DNA of 64,000 nt from JAJNPS01 sp031378845 (GTDB lineage: Bacteria; Pseudomonadota; Alphaproteobacteria; Rhodobacterales; Rhodobacteraceae). A program made the position numbers and the translations under genes. The notes under the pieces are model-generated. The model was given only the letters and a program-made list of their open reading frames with translations, was not told the DNA's origin and did not search any database. Below are positions 7,700 through 16,240 of this stretch, one piece after another; the stretch's first letter is position 1, and every line of letters begins with the position of its first letter. Location of the stretch: assembly GCA_031378845.1 (NCBI GenBank), contig JANNES010000012.1:62001-126000 (forward strand), read 5' to 3'.

Positions 7700-7790
7700 T
7701 TTTGCAAGGTTCCTGACCTCCTCCCTAGGGACCTTTGCGATCAGCGGCGGTGCTTCTCCTCCTCCCTGGCACCGCCGCCCTTTTCTTTCT
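7700..7790 (+). ncRNA. CcsR/cuckoo-type sRNA unit 1
   Basis: Two hairpins, each exposing CCTCCTCCC in its loop. The first pairs 7704-7713 with 7729-7738 (one mismatch; loop motif 7717-7725). The second is a perfect 10-bp stem, GCGGCGGTGC (7744-7753) with GCACCGCCGC (7769-7778), with loop motif 7758-7766 and a CCCTTTTCTTT tail, so it can terminate. CcsR RNAs of R. sphaeroides have exactly two such anti-Shine-Dalgarno loops and act in oxidative stress and C1 metabolism. Confidence 0.75.
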
Positions 7791-7799
7791 GCGCAATCG

Positions 7800-7885
7800 C
7801 TCCATCTTTTTGGATGGCCCTTCCTCCTCCCTGGGTTATCTGAAACTGCGGCGGCCCCGTCCTCCTCCCTGGGGTCGCCGCAACC
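7800..7885 (+). ncRNA. CcsR/cuckoo-type sRNA unit 2
   Basis: The first stem pairs GATGGCCC (7813-7820) with GGGTTATC (7833-7840), loop motif CCTCCTCCC at 7823-7831. The second stem pairs 7848-7858 with 7871-7881 (11 bp, one G-U), loop motif at 7861-7869. No clear U tract follows, so this unit may be released by processing rather than termination. Confidence 0.7.
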
Positions 7886-7892
7886 AGATTTG

Positions 7893-7975
7893 TCCGAACA
7901 CCCACCTCCTGCCGGGTGTGACGACGCAAAGTGCGGCGGTTCTCGTCCTCCTCCCCAAGGGCCGCCGTTTTTCAA
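7893..7975 (+). ncRNA. CcsR/cuckoo-type sRNA unit 3
   Basis: The first hairpin pairs ACACCC (7898-7903) with GGGTGT (7914-7919) and carries a near-motif, CCTCCTGCC, in the loop. The second pairs 7934-7942 with 7959-7967 (9 bp with G-U pairs), loop CCTCCTCCCC at 7947-7956, followed by TTTTT (7968-7972), an intrinsic terminator. Confidence 0.7.
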
Positions 7976-8060
7976 GGCCGCTGTGGCATCCTTCTCCCTT
8001 GGGTCATGGCAAACAGATCGGGTGGCATCCGGATTCTCCCCCGGATGCCACCTTTTTTGA
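7976..8060 (+). ncRNA. CcsR/cuckoo-type sRNA unit 4, degenerate loops
   Basis: Two hairpin positions with shortened loop motifs (TTCTCCC at 7992-7998 and 8034-8040). The first stem is weak. The second is the strong terminator at 8021-8058. It looks like a diverged last member of the array. Confidence 0.55.
8021..8058 (+). terminator. Strong terminator closing the CcsR array
   Basis: GGTGGCATCCGG (8021-8032) and CCGGATGCCACC (8041-8052) form a perfect 12-bp stem with an 8-nt loop, followed by six T (8053-8058). Confidence 0.9.
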
Positions 8061-8128
8061 TGTCCGGGGCTGCTTGCGTCCGGCGCTGCGCTTGTCGATA
8101 GTCTGGTCGGGGCAATCAGGGGCTGGCT

Positions 8129-9271
8129 TTGCGCATTTCCTTGCTGAGTTCGGCGCTGGTCGCAGCCCTGGTCGGTTACGGCGCATCGGTTGCCATCGTG
8201 CTGTCTGCCGCAGCGGCGGTCGGCGCGAGCCCCGCTGAAACCACAAGCTGGCTTTTGGCGGTCTGTTTGGTCAAAGCGGCAGGTTCGGCAGTTTTGTCAG
8301 CGTGGAAACGGGTGCCAGTGGTGCTGGCATGGTCGACACCCGGCGCGGCGGTGATTGCCGCGACAAACGGGGTCACCCTGCCCGAGGCGGTCGGGGCCTT
8401 TGTCCTTGCGGGCGTGCTGATCACCCTGACCGGGGCAGTGCGGCCTCTGGGGCGGCTGGTGGAGATGATCCCGGAGGGGATTGCGGGCGCGATGCTGGCG
8501 GGGGTGCTGGTGCCATTTTGCCTGAAAGGTGCAGGGGCGGCGCAGGCATTGCCCGTTGTGGTCTTGCCAATGATCGTGGCCTTTGTGCTGGTGCGGCTTT
8601 GGAATCCGGCCATGGCGGTGCTCGGGGCATTGGCTTTGGGGCTGGCATTGGCGTTTGGCACGGGGATCGCGACGGCGCCTGATCTGGCGCTGACATGGCC
8701 CAAGCCGGTTCTGATCCTGCCGGAGTTTCGCGCATCGGTGCTGATCGGACTGGGGCTGCCGCTGTATCTGGTGACGATGGCGGCGCAAAACCTGCCCGGC
8801 TTTGCCACGATGCGGGCGGCGGGATATGCGCCGCCGGTGCGCGAGGCGCTGACGGTAACCGGTGGGCTGTCCGCCGTTGCAGCGTTTTTCGGCGCGCATC
8901 CGATCAACATGGCGGCCATCACGGCGGCAATCTGTCTGGGCGATGACGTCCATCCCGACCGCGACCAGCGCTGGAAGGTCGGGCTGGCTTATGGCGCGGT
9001 GTGGGTCTGCTTTGGGTTGGCGGGACCGCTGATCATTGCGGTGCTTGCGGCCTTGCCACCCGAAGTCATGGCCGCGTTGGTGGCGCTGGCGCTGCTGGGA
9101 CCGTTGATGGGCGCGTTGGCGGGGGCGTTTGCCGCGCCGGAACAGCGGTTTGCGGCGACGATGACGCTGGTCGTCACTGCCTCCGGGGTTGCCGTCTTTG
9201 GCATCGGTGCGGCGTTCTGGGGGCTGGTTGCGGGGCTGGCGGTGTTCGCGCTGGAGCGGCTGCGGCGGTAG
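8129..9271 (+). CDS. BenE/YdcO family benzoate/proton symporter-like permease
   Basis: 380 aa, almost entirely hydrophobic with about 11-12 membrane spans, alanine- and glycine-rich. Characteristic BenE stretches include AWSTPGAAVIA in the first third, and GAHPINMAAITAAICLGDDVHPD about two thirds through. BenE members import benzoate or related aromatic acids with protons, but the E. coli relative YdcO has no proven substrate, so specificity is open. The start is TTG at 8129 with AGGGG 8-12 nt upstream; no ATG occurs near. A double hairpin terminator follows directly, shared with the convergent uvrD. Confidence 0.88.
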   Translation: MRISLLSSALVAALVGYGASVAIVLSAAAAVGASPAETTSWLLAVCLVKAAGSAVLSAWKRVPVVLAWSTPGAAVIAATNGVTLPEAVGAFVLAGVLITLTGAVRPLGRLVEMIPEGIAGAMLAGVLVPFCLKGAGAAQALPVVVLPMIVAFVLVRLWNPAMAVLGALALGLALAFGTGIATAPDLALTWPKPVLILPEFRASVLIGLGLPLYLVTMAAQNLPGFATMRAAGYAPPVREALTVTGGLSAVAAFFGAHPINMAAITAAICLGDDVHPDRDQRWKVGLAYGAVWVCFGLAGPLIIAVLAALPPEVMAALVALALLGPLMGALAGAFAAPEQRFAATMTLVVTASGVAVFGIGAAFWGLVAGLAVFALERLRR

Positions 9272-9273
9272 AT

Positions 9274-9317
9274 CAAAATCCTTCGAAGGATTTTGCAAAT
9301 TTCTTCGCAGAAATTTG
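9274..9317. terminator. Bidirectional double-hairpin terminator between benE-like gene and uvrD
   Basis: Two abutting palindromes: CAAAATCC-TTCGAA-GGATTTTG (9274-9295) and CAAATTTCT-TCGC-AGAAATTTG (9296-9317). Both strands give A/T-flanked stems, which fits termination from either side between convergent genes. Confidence 0.75.
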
Positions 9318-9319
9318 GC

Positions 9320-11683
9320 CTAGAACGGCACGTCATCCACCTGATTTTCGGGCAGAACCCAGCGCGCGACGATCTTTTTCGGCCCAGCCCGGTCGAAATC
9401 GATGTCGAGCTTGTCGCCCTCGATCCCGATGATCTCGCCATAGCCGAATTTCTGGTGGAACACGCGGTCGCCGAGGACATAAGACGACACCGCTGCTGCG
9501 TCGATGGTCACATTGCGCGCCTCGCGCGGCTGGCTGACACCGCGCGTGGACTGGCGGTCTTGCAAACGCTTCCAGCCCGGCGAGTTGTAGACATCGGCCG
9601 ATGCAACGCGCTCTTCGAGGTTGGAGCCAAAGCCGACCGATGCCGCCGCGCCGTAACCGCCGCCGTAAAGGCCGGGCGGGGTCAGAACGTCGACATGGGC
9701 GGCGGGCAGCTCGTCGATGAAACGGCTGGGCAGCTGGCTTTGCCATTGGCCATAGACGCGGCGGTTGGAGGCAAAGGAGATGGTGCACAACGCTTCGGCA
9801 CGGGTGATGCCGACATAGGCGAGACGGCGTTCTTCCTCCAGGCCCTTGAGGCCGGTCTCGTCCATGCTGCGCTGACTTGGGAAAAGGCCGTCTTCCCAAC
9901 CGGGCAGAAACACCACCGGAAACTCGAGGCCTTTGGCGGCATGCAGGGTCATGATCGTGACTTTCTCGTCCGCGCCTTCGGTGTCGTTGTCCATGATCAG
10001 GCTGACGTGCTCAAGGAAACCTTGCAGATTGTCGAACTGTTCCAGCGCCTTGACGAGTTCTTTGAGGTTGTCGAGCCGCCCCGGCGCCTCGGGCGTCTTG
10101 TCGTTTTGCCACATCTCGGTATAGCTGCTCTCCTCCAGTACCTGTTCGGCAAGGCGGACATGGTCATAGTCGGCCACCCGCGTCACGGCGTGCCAGCGGT
10201 CCACGCCTTCGACAAAGACGCGCAGTTGCGATGCGCCCTTGCCGCCGATGAGGCCATGCGACACCGCCTCGCGCGCGCCCTCCAGGAGCGATGAGCCCGA
10301 GGCACGGGCGACGCGCTGGATGTCGGCCTGGGCCTTGTCTCCAAGGCCGCGCTTGGGCAGGTTGACGACGCGCTCAAAGGCCAGATCGTCTTCGGGCGAC
10401 ACGGCCAGCCGGAAATAGGCCATCGCATCGCGGATTTCGGCGCGTTCGTAAAACCGGGGGCCGCCGATCACGCGGTAGGGCAGCCCGATGGTCAGAAACC
10501 GGTCCTCAAAGGCGCGCATCTGGTGGCTGGCGCGCACGAGGATCGCCTGCCCGTTCAGGTCGACCGGGTCCATGGCCCTTGTGCCGCGCTGGATCGCCTC
10601 CACCTCCTCGCCGATCCAGCGGGCCTCTTCCTCGCCGTCCCAATGGCCGATCAGGCGGACCTTTTCGCCGTCGCGCTCCTCGGTCCACAGCGTCTTGCCC
10701 AACCGCCCCGCATTGGCGGCGATGATGCCCGACGCCGCGGCAAGAATATGGGGGGTGGAGCGGTAGTTCTGTTCCAGCCGGACCACGACCGCGCCCGGAA
10801 AATCCTTTTCAAACCGCAGGATGTTGCCGACCTCGGCGCCGCGCCAGCCGTAGATCGACTGGTCATCGTCGCCCACGCAGCAGATGTTGCGATGGGCCTG
10901 CGCCAAGAGCCGCAGCCAGAGGTATTGGGCGACGTTGGTGTCCTGATATTCGTCGACAAGGATGTATTTGAACCAGCGCTGATATTGCGTCAGCACATCC
11001 TGATGCTTTTGAAAGATCGTGACGCAGTGCAGCAAAAGGTCGCCGAAATCGGTGGCGTTCAGGGTTTTCAGACGCTCCTGATAGGCCTCGTAAAGCTCGG
11101 TGCCGCGGTTGTTGAACGCGCTCGCATCCGCAGACGGCACCCGGTCGGGGGTCAGGGCGCGGTTCTTCCAGCCGTCGATGAGGCTCGCCAGCAGCCGTGC
11201 GGGCCAGCGTTTTTCGTCGATATTGGCGGCGGCGATCAATTGCTTCAAAAGCCGGATCTGGTCGTCGGTGTCCAGAATCGTGAAGTTCGTCTTCAGCCCC
11301 ACGAGTTCGGCATGACGGCGCAGGATTTTCGCGCTGAGCGAGTGGAATGTGCCCATCCAGGGCATGCCCTCGGCGACCTCGCCCAGCATGCGACCGACGC
11401 GCAGTTTCATCTCGCGCGCGGCCTTGTTGGTAAAGGTGACGGCGAGGATCTCGTTGGGGCGGGCCTTGGATAGCCGCAACAGATGCACGATCCGCGCGGT
11501 CAGTGCCTTGGTCTTGCCGGTCCCTGCACCCGCCAGCATCAGCACCGGGCCATCCAGCGCCTCGACCGCCGCACGCTGCGCGGGGTTCAGATCATCAAGA
11601 TACCCGGCCGGTCGCGCTGCCATGGCGCGCTGGCTGAGCGGCACCGCCGCGCCAAATGCTTCGCTGTCATCCCACCCGTTCAT
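9320..11683 (-). CDS. uvrD: ATP-dependent 3'-5' DNA helicase UvrD/PcrA
   Basis: 787 aa superfamily 1A helicase. The Q motif LNPAQRAAVEALDGP (about 32-46) is followed by Walker A AGAGTGKT (51-58), motif III GDDDQSIYGWRGAE and motif II VDEYQDTN. Later come QNYRSTPHIL (IV), TLHAAKGLEFPVVFLPGWEDG (V) and EERRLAYVGITRAE (VI). It unwinds DNA in nucleotide excision and mismatch repair. The C-terminal region (after about 690) contains a Tudor-like stretch, HQKFGYGEIIGIEGDKLDIDF, as in PcrA, that binds RNA polymerase. ATG at 11683 in a 230-bp divergent region shared with the protease gene. Nothing abnormal. Confidence 0.96.
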   Translation of the reverse strand: MNGWDDSEAFGAAVPLSQRAMAARPAGYLDDLNPAQRAAVEALDGPVLMLAGAGTGKTKALTARIVHLLRLSKARPNEILAVTFTNKAAREMKLRVGRMLGEVAEGMPWMGTFHSLSAKILRRHAELVGLKTNFTILDTDDQIRLLKQLIAAANIDEKRWPARLLASLIDGWKNRALTPDRVPSADASAFNNRGTELYEAYQERLKTLNATDFGDLLLHCVTIFQKHQDVLTQYQRWFKYILVDEYQDTNVAQYLWLRLLAQAHRNICCVGDDDQSIYGWRGAEVGNILRFEKDFPGAVVVRLEQNYRSTPHILAAASGIIAANAGRLGKTLWTEERDGEKVRLIGHWDGEEEARWIGEEVEAIQRGTRAMDPVDLNGQAILVRASHQMRAFEDRFLTIGLPYRVIGGPRFYERAEIRDAMAYFRLAVSPEDDLAFERVVNLPKRGLGDKAQADIQRVARASGSSLLEGAREAVSHGLIGGKGASQLRVFVEGVDRWHAVTRVADYDHVRLAEQVLEESSYTEMWQNDKTPEAPGRLDNLKELVKALEQFDNLQGFLEHVSLIMDNDTEGADEKVTIMTLHAAKGLEFPVVFLPGWEDGLFPSQRSMDETGLKGLEEERRLAYVGITRAEALCTISFASNRRVYGQWQSQLPSRFIDELPAAHVDVLTPPGLYGGGYGAAASVGFGSNLEERVASADVYNSPGWKRLQDRQSTRGVSQPREARNVTIDAAAVSSYVLGDRVFHQKFGYGEIIGIEGDKLDIDFDRAGPKKIVARWVLPENQVDDVPF

Positions 11684-11913
11684 ATCCGCCAGTATATACG
11701 GAATTCACGATGTTGGAAGGGCGCGTTCTTTGATTGTTCATGGCCGCATCAGCCGCCATCGGTCGGATCGGCCATCTTGACTTTCTGTACGATCGCACCG
11801 GATTGTTGAGGAAATGCCCCGTGGCAACGCGATCGAATTCATGCGATAAGCCGTCGAAGCCATGGCAATACCTTCTGGCGGCCGGTCGTTGTTCAAGATG
11901 AAGAGTTTTCGTG

Positions 11914-14514
11914 ATGGTTGCTTTCAGTGATCCCCTCGTTTCAGCACAGTGGCATTTCAGGCTATTGGGTGACATCAACACGATCTGGAACGAGTTTTCC
12001 GGAGCCGACATTCATATCGGCATCTACGATGACGGGCTGCAATACACCCACCCCGACCTGAACGACAACTACGACCCTTCACGGCTTTTCAGCTATGGTG
12101 GCGTGATCTTCGATGATGCGCCGATTGCCCTCTTGCCGGGCATGGATGCGGACGGGCATGGCACCACGGTTGCGGGCATCATCGCGGGCGAGGCGGGAAA
12201 CACGCTGGGCGGTGTCGGTTTGGCCTGGGGGGCCTCGCTGACCGGGGTCAACATCCTGTCGGACCCGCGTTTCAGCGACAATACTGCCCTCGCGGACGAG
12301 CGGCTGCTGGCCGCTTACCGGCATGCCGCCAGTTTCGACATCATGTCGAACAGTTGGGACTACGCACCCTTTTTCCAGTCTTTCCTGAACCGGGCGGACG
12401 CGGGCTCGTGGGGTTCGGCCACCGTCAACGCGTTCGGCTATGCGGTTGACAACGGGCGCGGCAGCTTGGGGACGATCATCGTCAAGGCAGCGGGCAATGA
12501 CGCCAGCAATGCGAACGCAGAGGGGATCAACGGGTCGCGCCTTGTCGTGAACGTGGCGGCGCTGACCACGGACGGACAGGTGGCGGACTATTCGAACTAC
12601 GGCACCAATATCCTTGTGTCGGCTGGGGCCGCGTCGGTCTCGACCGACCTGATGGGACCGAACGGCTATAACACGTCGGCGGGGGCCAATGGCAACTACA
12701 CCACGACCTTTGGCGGCACCTCTGCCGCGACGCCCGTGGTCAGCGGTGTCGTGGCGCTGATGCTGGACGCGAATGAGGGCCTTGGCTGGCGTGACGTCCG
12801 CGAGATATTGGCAACCTCGGCGGCACTTACCGGCTCGATTGTCAGCGGCAATCAGAATTTTGAGGTGACGGGCACCTATTTCCAGGCGAACGGTCGAAAC
12901 AGCTTTAACACCCAGGCCGAGTATCTTGCCGGCGACACCTGGAACGACGGCGGGCGCGCCTATTCCATGGATTACGGCTTTGGCCGCGTCGACGCCTTTG
13001 CAGCAGTGCGCATGGCCGAGGTCTGGTCGCTGTTCGGCGCGGCCCAGACCGCCGCGAACGAGACAAAGGTGACGGCGGGTCTCGCCGCACCGATCCAGTT
13101 TGCGTTCTCGTCCGGCGGGTCCGCGAATGCGGCAAGTCTCAATTTCGGCGAACATTTCCGCATCGAGAATGTCGACATCTCGATCGCCTTCAGTTTTGCA
13201 TCTGGCGCCAATGCTGGCGACGTCAGCTTTACCCTGCTGGCACCTGACGGCACCTACTTTCCCTTTGCGCTGCCCTATGATGGCCTGACGCAACTGGCGG
13301 CAAACAGCTTTAGCTGGACCTTCGGTATTGCCCATGCGCTGGGCATCGATGCCTTTGGCAACTGGACCCTTCGCGCGGAACACAGCAACATCACGTTCGT
13401 GCAACCGGTCATCGTGAACCTCACCGACCTGAAGCTCGACTTTTACGGGACGGCGTGGAACTTCGACGACGTCCATCACATCACCAAGGATTTCTTGCTT
13501 GCGCACCAGCGCAACGCCGAGAATTTGCGCGACGCGGTGATCACCGACACCAACGGCGGGACCGACTGGATCAACATGTCGTCCATTGCCGAAGCGGTGA
13601 GCGTGACGCTGGCCGGCGTGGGCAGAATTCAGGTCGGCAGCACCCAATGGGCGACCATCGCGGCGGGCGCTGCCATCGAGAACATCGTGACGGGTGACGG
13701 CGCCGACAGGATCACCGGGTCAGCGCTGGCAAATACGATCCACGGGATGCGCGGGACGGACACGATCAACGGCCTTGAAGGGCAAGACGCCCTGAACGGC
13801 GGCGCGGGCAATGACACCGTGACCGGGGGCCTCGGCAATGACAGCCTTTACGGTGTTGGCGGCGACGACAACCTTTCGGGCGACGCAGGCTTTGACCTCA
13901 TCATCGGTGGTGTAGGCAATGACACGCTTTCTGGTGGCCTCGGCAACGACATCTTGAATGCCGGAACGGGCAACGATTCCGCACTGGGCGGCGAGGGGAA
14001 TGACTCCGTGATCGGCGGCGACGGTGCGGACAGGCTGGCAGGGGATGCTGGCCTTGACACTCTGCGGGGCGGGCTCGGCGATGACACACTGGCGGGCGGC
14101 AACGGCAACGACCTGTTGACGGGCGGCGGCGGCAACGACTCGATCCTCGGCGAGACCCAGAACGACAGGCTTGCAGGCGACGCGGGCAATGACACCCTGA
14201 ACGGCGGCGCAGGCCTCGACACGCTGACCGGCGGCATCGGCAACGACCTGCTGACGGGTGGCACCGAAGCCGATACCTTCATCTTTGGCAATGGCTTTGG
14301 GATCGACCTTGTCACTGATTTTATTGAAAATATTGACACGCTGGCATTTGCGGCAGGCTTTTGGGAAGGCATCCTCGATGCCACAGCTTTCGTTGACACC
14401 TATGCCCAGGTCGTGGGATCGACAGTCGTTTTCGATTTCGAGGATGGCAATGTGGTGACCCTGTCGAACACGCCGACCCTGGCGATCCTTTATGACGACA
14501 TCTCTATCGCGTGA
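11914..14514 (+). CDS. Secreted subtilisin-like serine protease with P domain and RTX repeats
   Basis: 866 aa from the ATG at 11914 (a GTG one codon upstream is possible). The N-terminal S8 peptidase has the catalytic triad Asp39 (IYDDG), His82 (DGHGT) and Ser270 (GGTSAATP), with Asn195 in AAGN as oxyanion residue. A proprotein-convertase P domain follows at about 385-515 (FRIENVDISIAFSFASG and neighbours), as in kexin-type proteases. From about 590 to 770 there are roughly 18 GGxGNDxLx calcium-binding RTX nonapeptides and a hydrophobic C-terminal tail, typical of type I secretion substrates. No Sec signal peptide is seen. No ABC/MFP type I export genes lie nearby. Confidence 0.93.
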   Translation: MVAFSDPLVSAQWHFRLLGDINTIWNEFSGADIHIGIYDDGLQYTHPDLNDNYDPSRLFSYGGVIFDDAPIALLPGMDADGHGTTVAGIIAGEAGNTLGGVGLAWGASLTGVNILSDPRFSDNTALADERLLAAYRHAASFDIMSNSWDYAPFFQSFLNRADAGSWGSATVNAFGYAVDNGRGSLGTIIVKAAGNDASNANAEGINGSRLVVNVAALTTDGQVADYSNYGTNILVSAGAASVSTDLMGPNGYNTSAGANGNYTTTFGGTSAATPVVSGVVALMLDANEGLGWRDVREILATSAALTGSIVSGNQNFEVTGTYFQANGRNSFNTQAEYLAGDTWNDGGRAYSMDYGFGRVDAFAAVRMAEVWSLFGAAQTAANETKVTAGLAAPIQFAFSSGGSANAASLNFGEHFRIENVDISIAFSFASGANAGDVSFTLLAPDGTYFPFALPYDGLTQLAANSFSWTFGIAHALGIDAFGNWTLRAEHSNITFVQPVIVNLTDLKLDFYGTAWNFDDVHHITKDFLLAHQRNAENLRDAVITDTNGGTDWINMSSIAEAVSVTLAGVGRIQVGSTQWATIAAGAAIENIVTGDGADRITGSALANTIHGMRGTDTINGLEGQDALNGGAGNDTVTGGLGNDSLYGVGGDDNLSGDAGFDLIIGGVGNDTLSGGLGNDILNAGTGNDSALGGEGNDSVIGGDGADRLAGDAGLDTLRGGLGDDTLAGGNGNDLLTGGGGNDSILGETQNDRLAGDAGNDTLNGGAGLDTLTGGIGNDLLTGGTEADTFIFGNGFGIDLVTDFIENIDTLAFAAGFWEGILDATAFVDTYAQVVGSTVVFDFEDGNVVTLSNTPTLAILYDDISIA

Positions 14515-14554
14515 CGGCAATCGGCAACGGCACCGCACAGGCGGTTTCTTGCAC

Positions 14555-14692
14555 GTGGCGACGATGGTGCAGGATGCCTAGAGGTTTCAGGCCCATGTCG
14601 AACCGCACGGACAAGATTTTCTGCTGAAAGCCGACTTCGACAAGGTCAATCCGGCGGATCATGATGGGTTGGCGCTGCCGGACCGGGCTTGA
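14555..14692 (+). pseudogene. Fragment of a PfpI/DJ-1 family protease gene
   Basis: Reading from 14555 gives VATMVQDA, a stop, RFQAHVEPHGQDFLLKADF, DKVNPADHDGLALPDRA and another stop. This follows the PfpI family (VATAVHDFEGHQ...GHxFxLxADFxxVNPADYDGLVIPGGRAP) closely, but with an in-frame TAG, loss of the GGRAP nucleophile-elbow region and no N terminus. It is a short gene relic downstream of the RTX protease. The call is from memory of the family pattern. Confidence 0.5.
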
Positions 14693-14993
14693 CCGGCTCT
14701 CTCGCGTCAGCGGCTGATCCTGACGATGACGTGACACAACCGCATCGGTTTTCGGCAAAGGCGCGTCGCTTGCAGCCTGCTTGGCCAAGTCAGCCGGCGC
14801 CGCGTTGCGTCTTGTATTTGCGAGCATTCCCGGCGGTTTTTTTCCAAACTTGCGCGCGCAGGCAAAAATTATCTGCGCGGATTGCGCAGATGTGATATCC
14901 TTCTGGTTGAGTAACCTGTCGAACAGATCTGCGTTTTAGCGATTCTGGGTTGCTTGAATTTTGCGATTAATTTTCATCAGGAGTGAACACATA

Positions 14994-16025
14994 ATGGTCA
15001 CTGAAGCACGTATTGCCCAATACAAACAGTCCGGCCGCTACTTTGAAAAGGCCGTCACGGGCGACGAAGATCTAGGCCCCCTAAAGCTGCTTCCCGGGAT
15101 CTGGCGCAATACCGAGGCCTTCAACGGCCGCGGCTGGAACATGATCGCCTTACCCTTTGTCAAACCCGGAACGCGGCTTGATTACCGACTGCTCGTCAAC
15201 CAGTACAACGAAGAGCTGAAGTTCCTTCTGGTCGACAAAGCGGTGCCCAACCGCGGCATCGACCGGGTCGCAAACGCCAACACCGATCAGTTTGTCGTGA
15301 CGCTTGATTTCGAACAGTCGATCAAGCAAATCGCGGCCGAAGACCAGCCTGACAGTGGCCTTGCCGGGGCTGCCAATCTTGCGATCCATCACGAGCCGGG
15401 TCTTTGGCTGAACATGACCAACCAGCAGCTTGATGACATCGACATTGCACGGGTCAGCACGATCCCGCACGGCGACGGGCTTCTGGCTTTGGGCAAGGCC
15501 GCGGTCATCAACGGTCCGCCGTCGATTCCGGCGATTTCGGGGCTGCCGGTCGGGGTGCCGCCCGATCTGGAAGCCAACCGCTATCTGGCACCTTACAAGC
15601 ACTACAATGATGCCCCCTTCAAGGGCGTCATTACCGCGCCGGGCTTTCCCGGGTTCAACCCGGTACAGCCGCATCTCTTGCTGCAAGGTGGCATGCCCCC
15701 CAATGTCACGCGCACCACGGTCCTGCATGTCAGCACCACCGTATCGACCGGCGGCATCCACAACATTCCGTTCGTCGTCAAGCAGGCGAACGCGGCGGAA
15801 ATGGTCTCGACCTTCTGGATCATGGAACTGTCGGACCTCGATGTGCATGGCAAACCCAAGCTGGTGCTGGCCTATTCGCAGGTCGTCATCCTTGACTTCT
15901 TTCCGCGTTTTGATGGCCAGCCAGGGCTGATCCGCTGGCCGCATGTCAGCATCAACATGATGGAAAAGGTCGAAGAGCCGGTGGAAGTCGATCCTGTGGT
16001 GCCCAGCGTCAAGCCTGCCGCCTGA
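14994..16025 (+). CDS. Conserved-looking protein of unknown function (possible heme-binding beta-barrel start)
   Basis: 343 aa from the ATG at 14994, which has AGGAG 10 nt upstream after an AT-rich promoter-like stretch. Near the N terminus LLPGIWRNTEAFNGRGWNMIALPF resembles the opening of nitrobindin/FABP-type heme-binding barrels (LxGxWxG...GxG), but the remainder (histidine- and proline-containing, INMMEKVEEP at the end) is not a family I can name. No signal peptide or membrane segment. A GC-rich hairpin follows the stop. Coding status looks firm; function is open. Confidence 0.8.
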   Translation: MVTEARIAQYKQSGRYFEKAVTGDEDLGPLKLLPGIWRNTEAFNGRGWNMIALPFVKPGTRLDYRLLVNQYNEELKFLLVDKAVPNRGIDRVANANTDQFVVTLDFEQSIKQIAAEDQPDSGLAGAANLAIHHEPGLWLNMTNQQLDDIDIARVSTIPHGDGLLALGKAAVINGPPSIPAISGLPVGVPPDLEANRYLAPYKHYNDAPFKGVITAPGFPGFNPVQPHLLLQGGMPPNVTRTTVLHVSTTVSTGGIHNIPFVVKQANAAEMVSTFWIMELSDLDVHGKPKLVLAYSQVVILDFFPRFDGQPGLIRWPHVSINMMEKVEEPVEVDPVVPSVKPAA

Positions 16026-16063
16026 CCGCAGCATTGCTGTCGGACCCAGACGCCCGAACGGTA

Positions 16064-16089
16064 ACGCCCCCCTTTGCCAAGGGGGGCGT
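16064..16089 (+). terminator. GC-rich hairpin after the unknown gene
   Basis: ACGCCCCCC (16064-16072) and GGGGGGCGT (16081-16089) form a 9-bp stem with an 8-nt loop. No T tract follows, so termination efficiency is uncertain. Confidence 0.55.
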
Positions 16090-16240
16090 CGCTCAGCGGC
16101 CCGACCCGGCCACCAGTCACCTCAGATCCTCAGACTGTCTGCCAAGGGTCGCATGACCCCTTGCGCTGCAACGCAGCGTTGCTACAGTTTCGTGCCTAGC
16201 AAATGGGTGGGACGCGCAGGACAGGGGCGGGACAGAAGCA

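Noticed and set aside
7700..8060. CRISPR-like array because CCTCCTCCC recurs regularly
   Set aside because: The recurring 9-mers sit in loops of different-length hairpins with complementary arms and terminator tails; there are no direct repeats with unique spacers and no cas genes.
13690..14270. Tandem DNA repeat/satellite
   Set aside because: It encodes the RTX nonapeptides of the protease; periodicity is at protein level.
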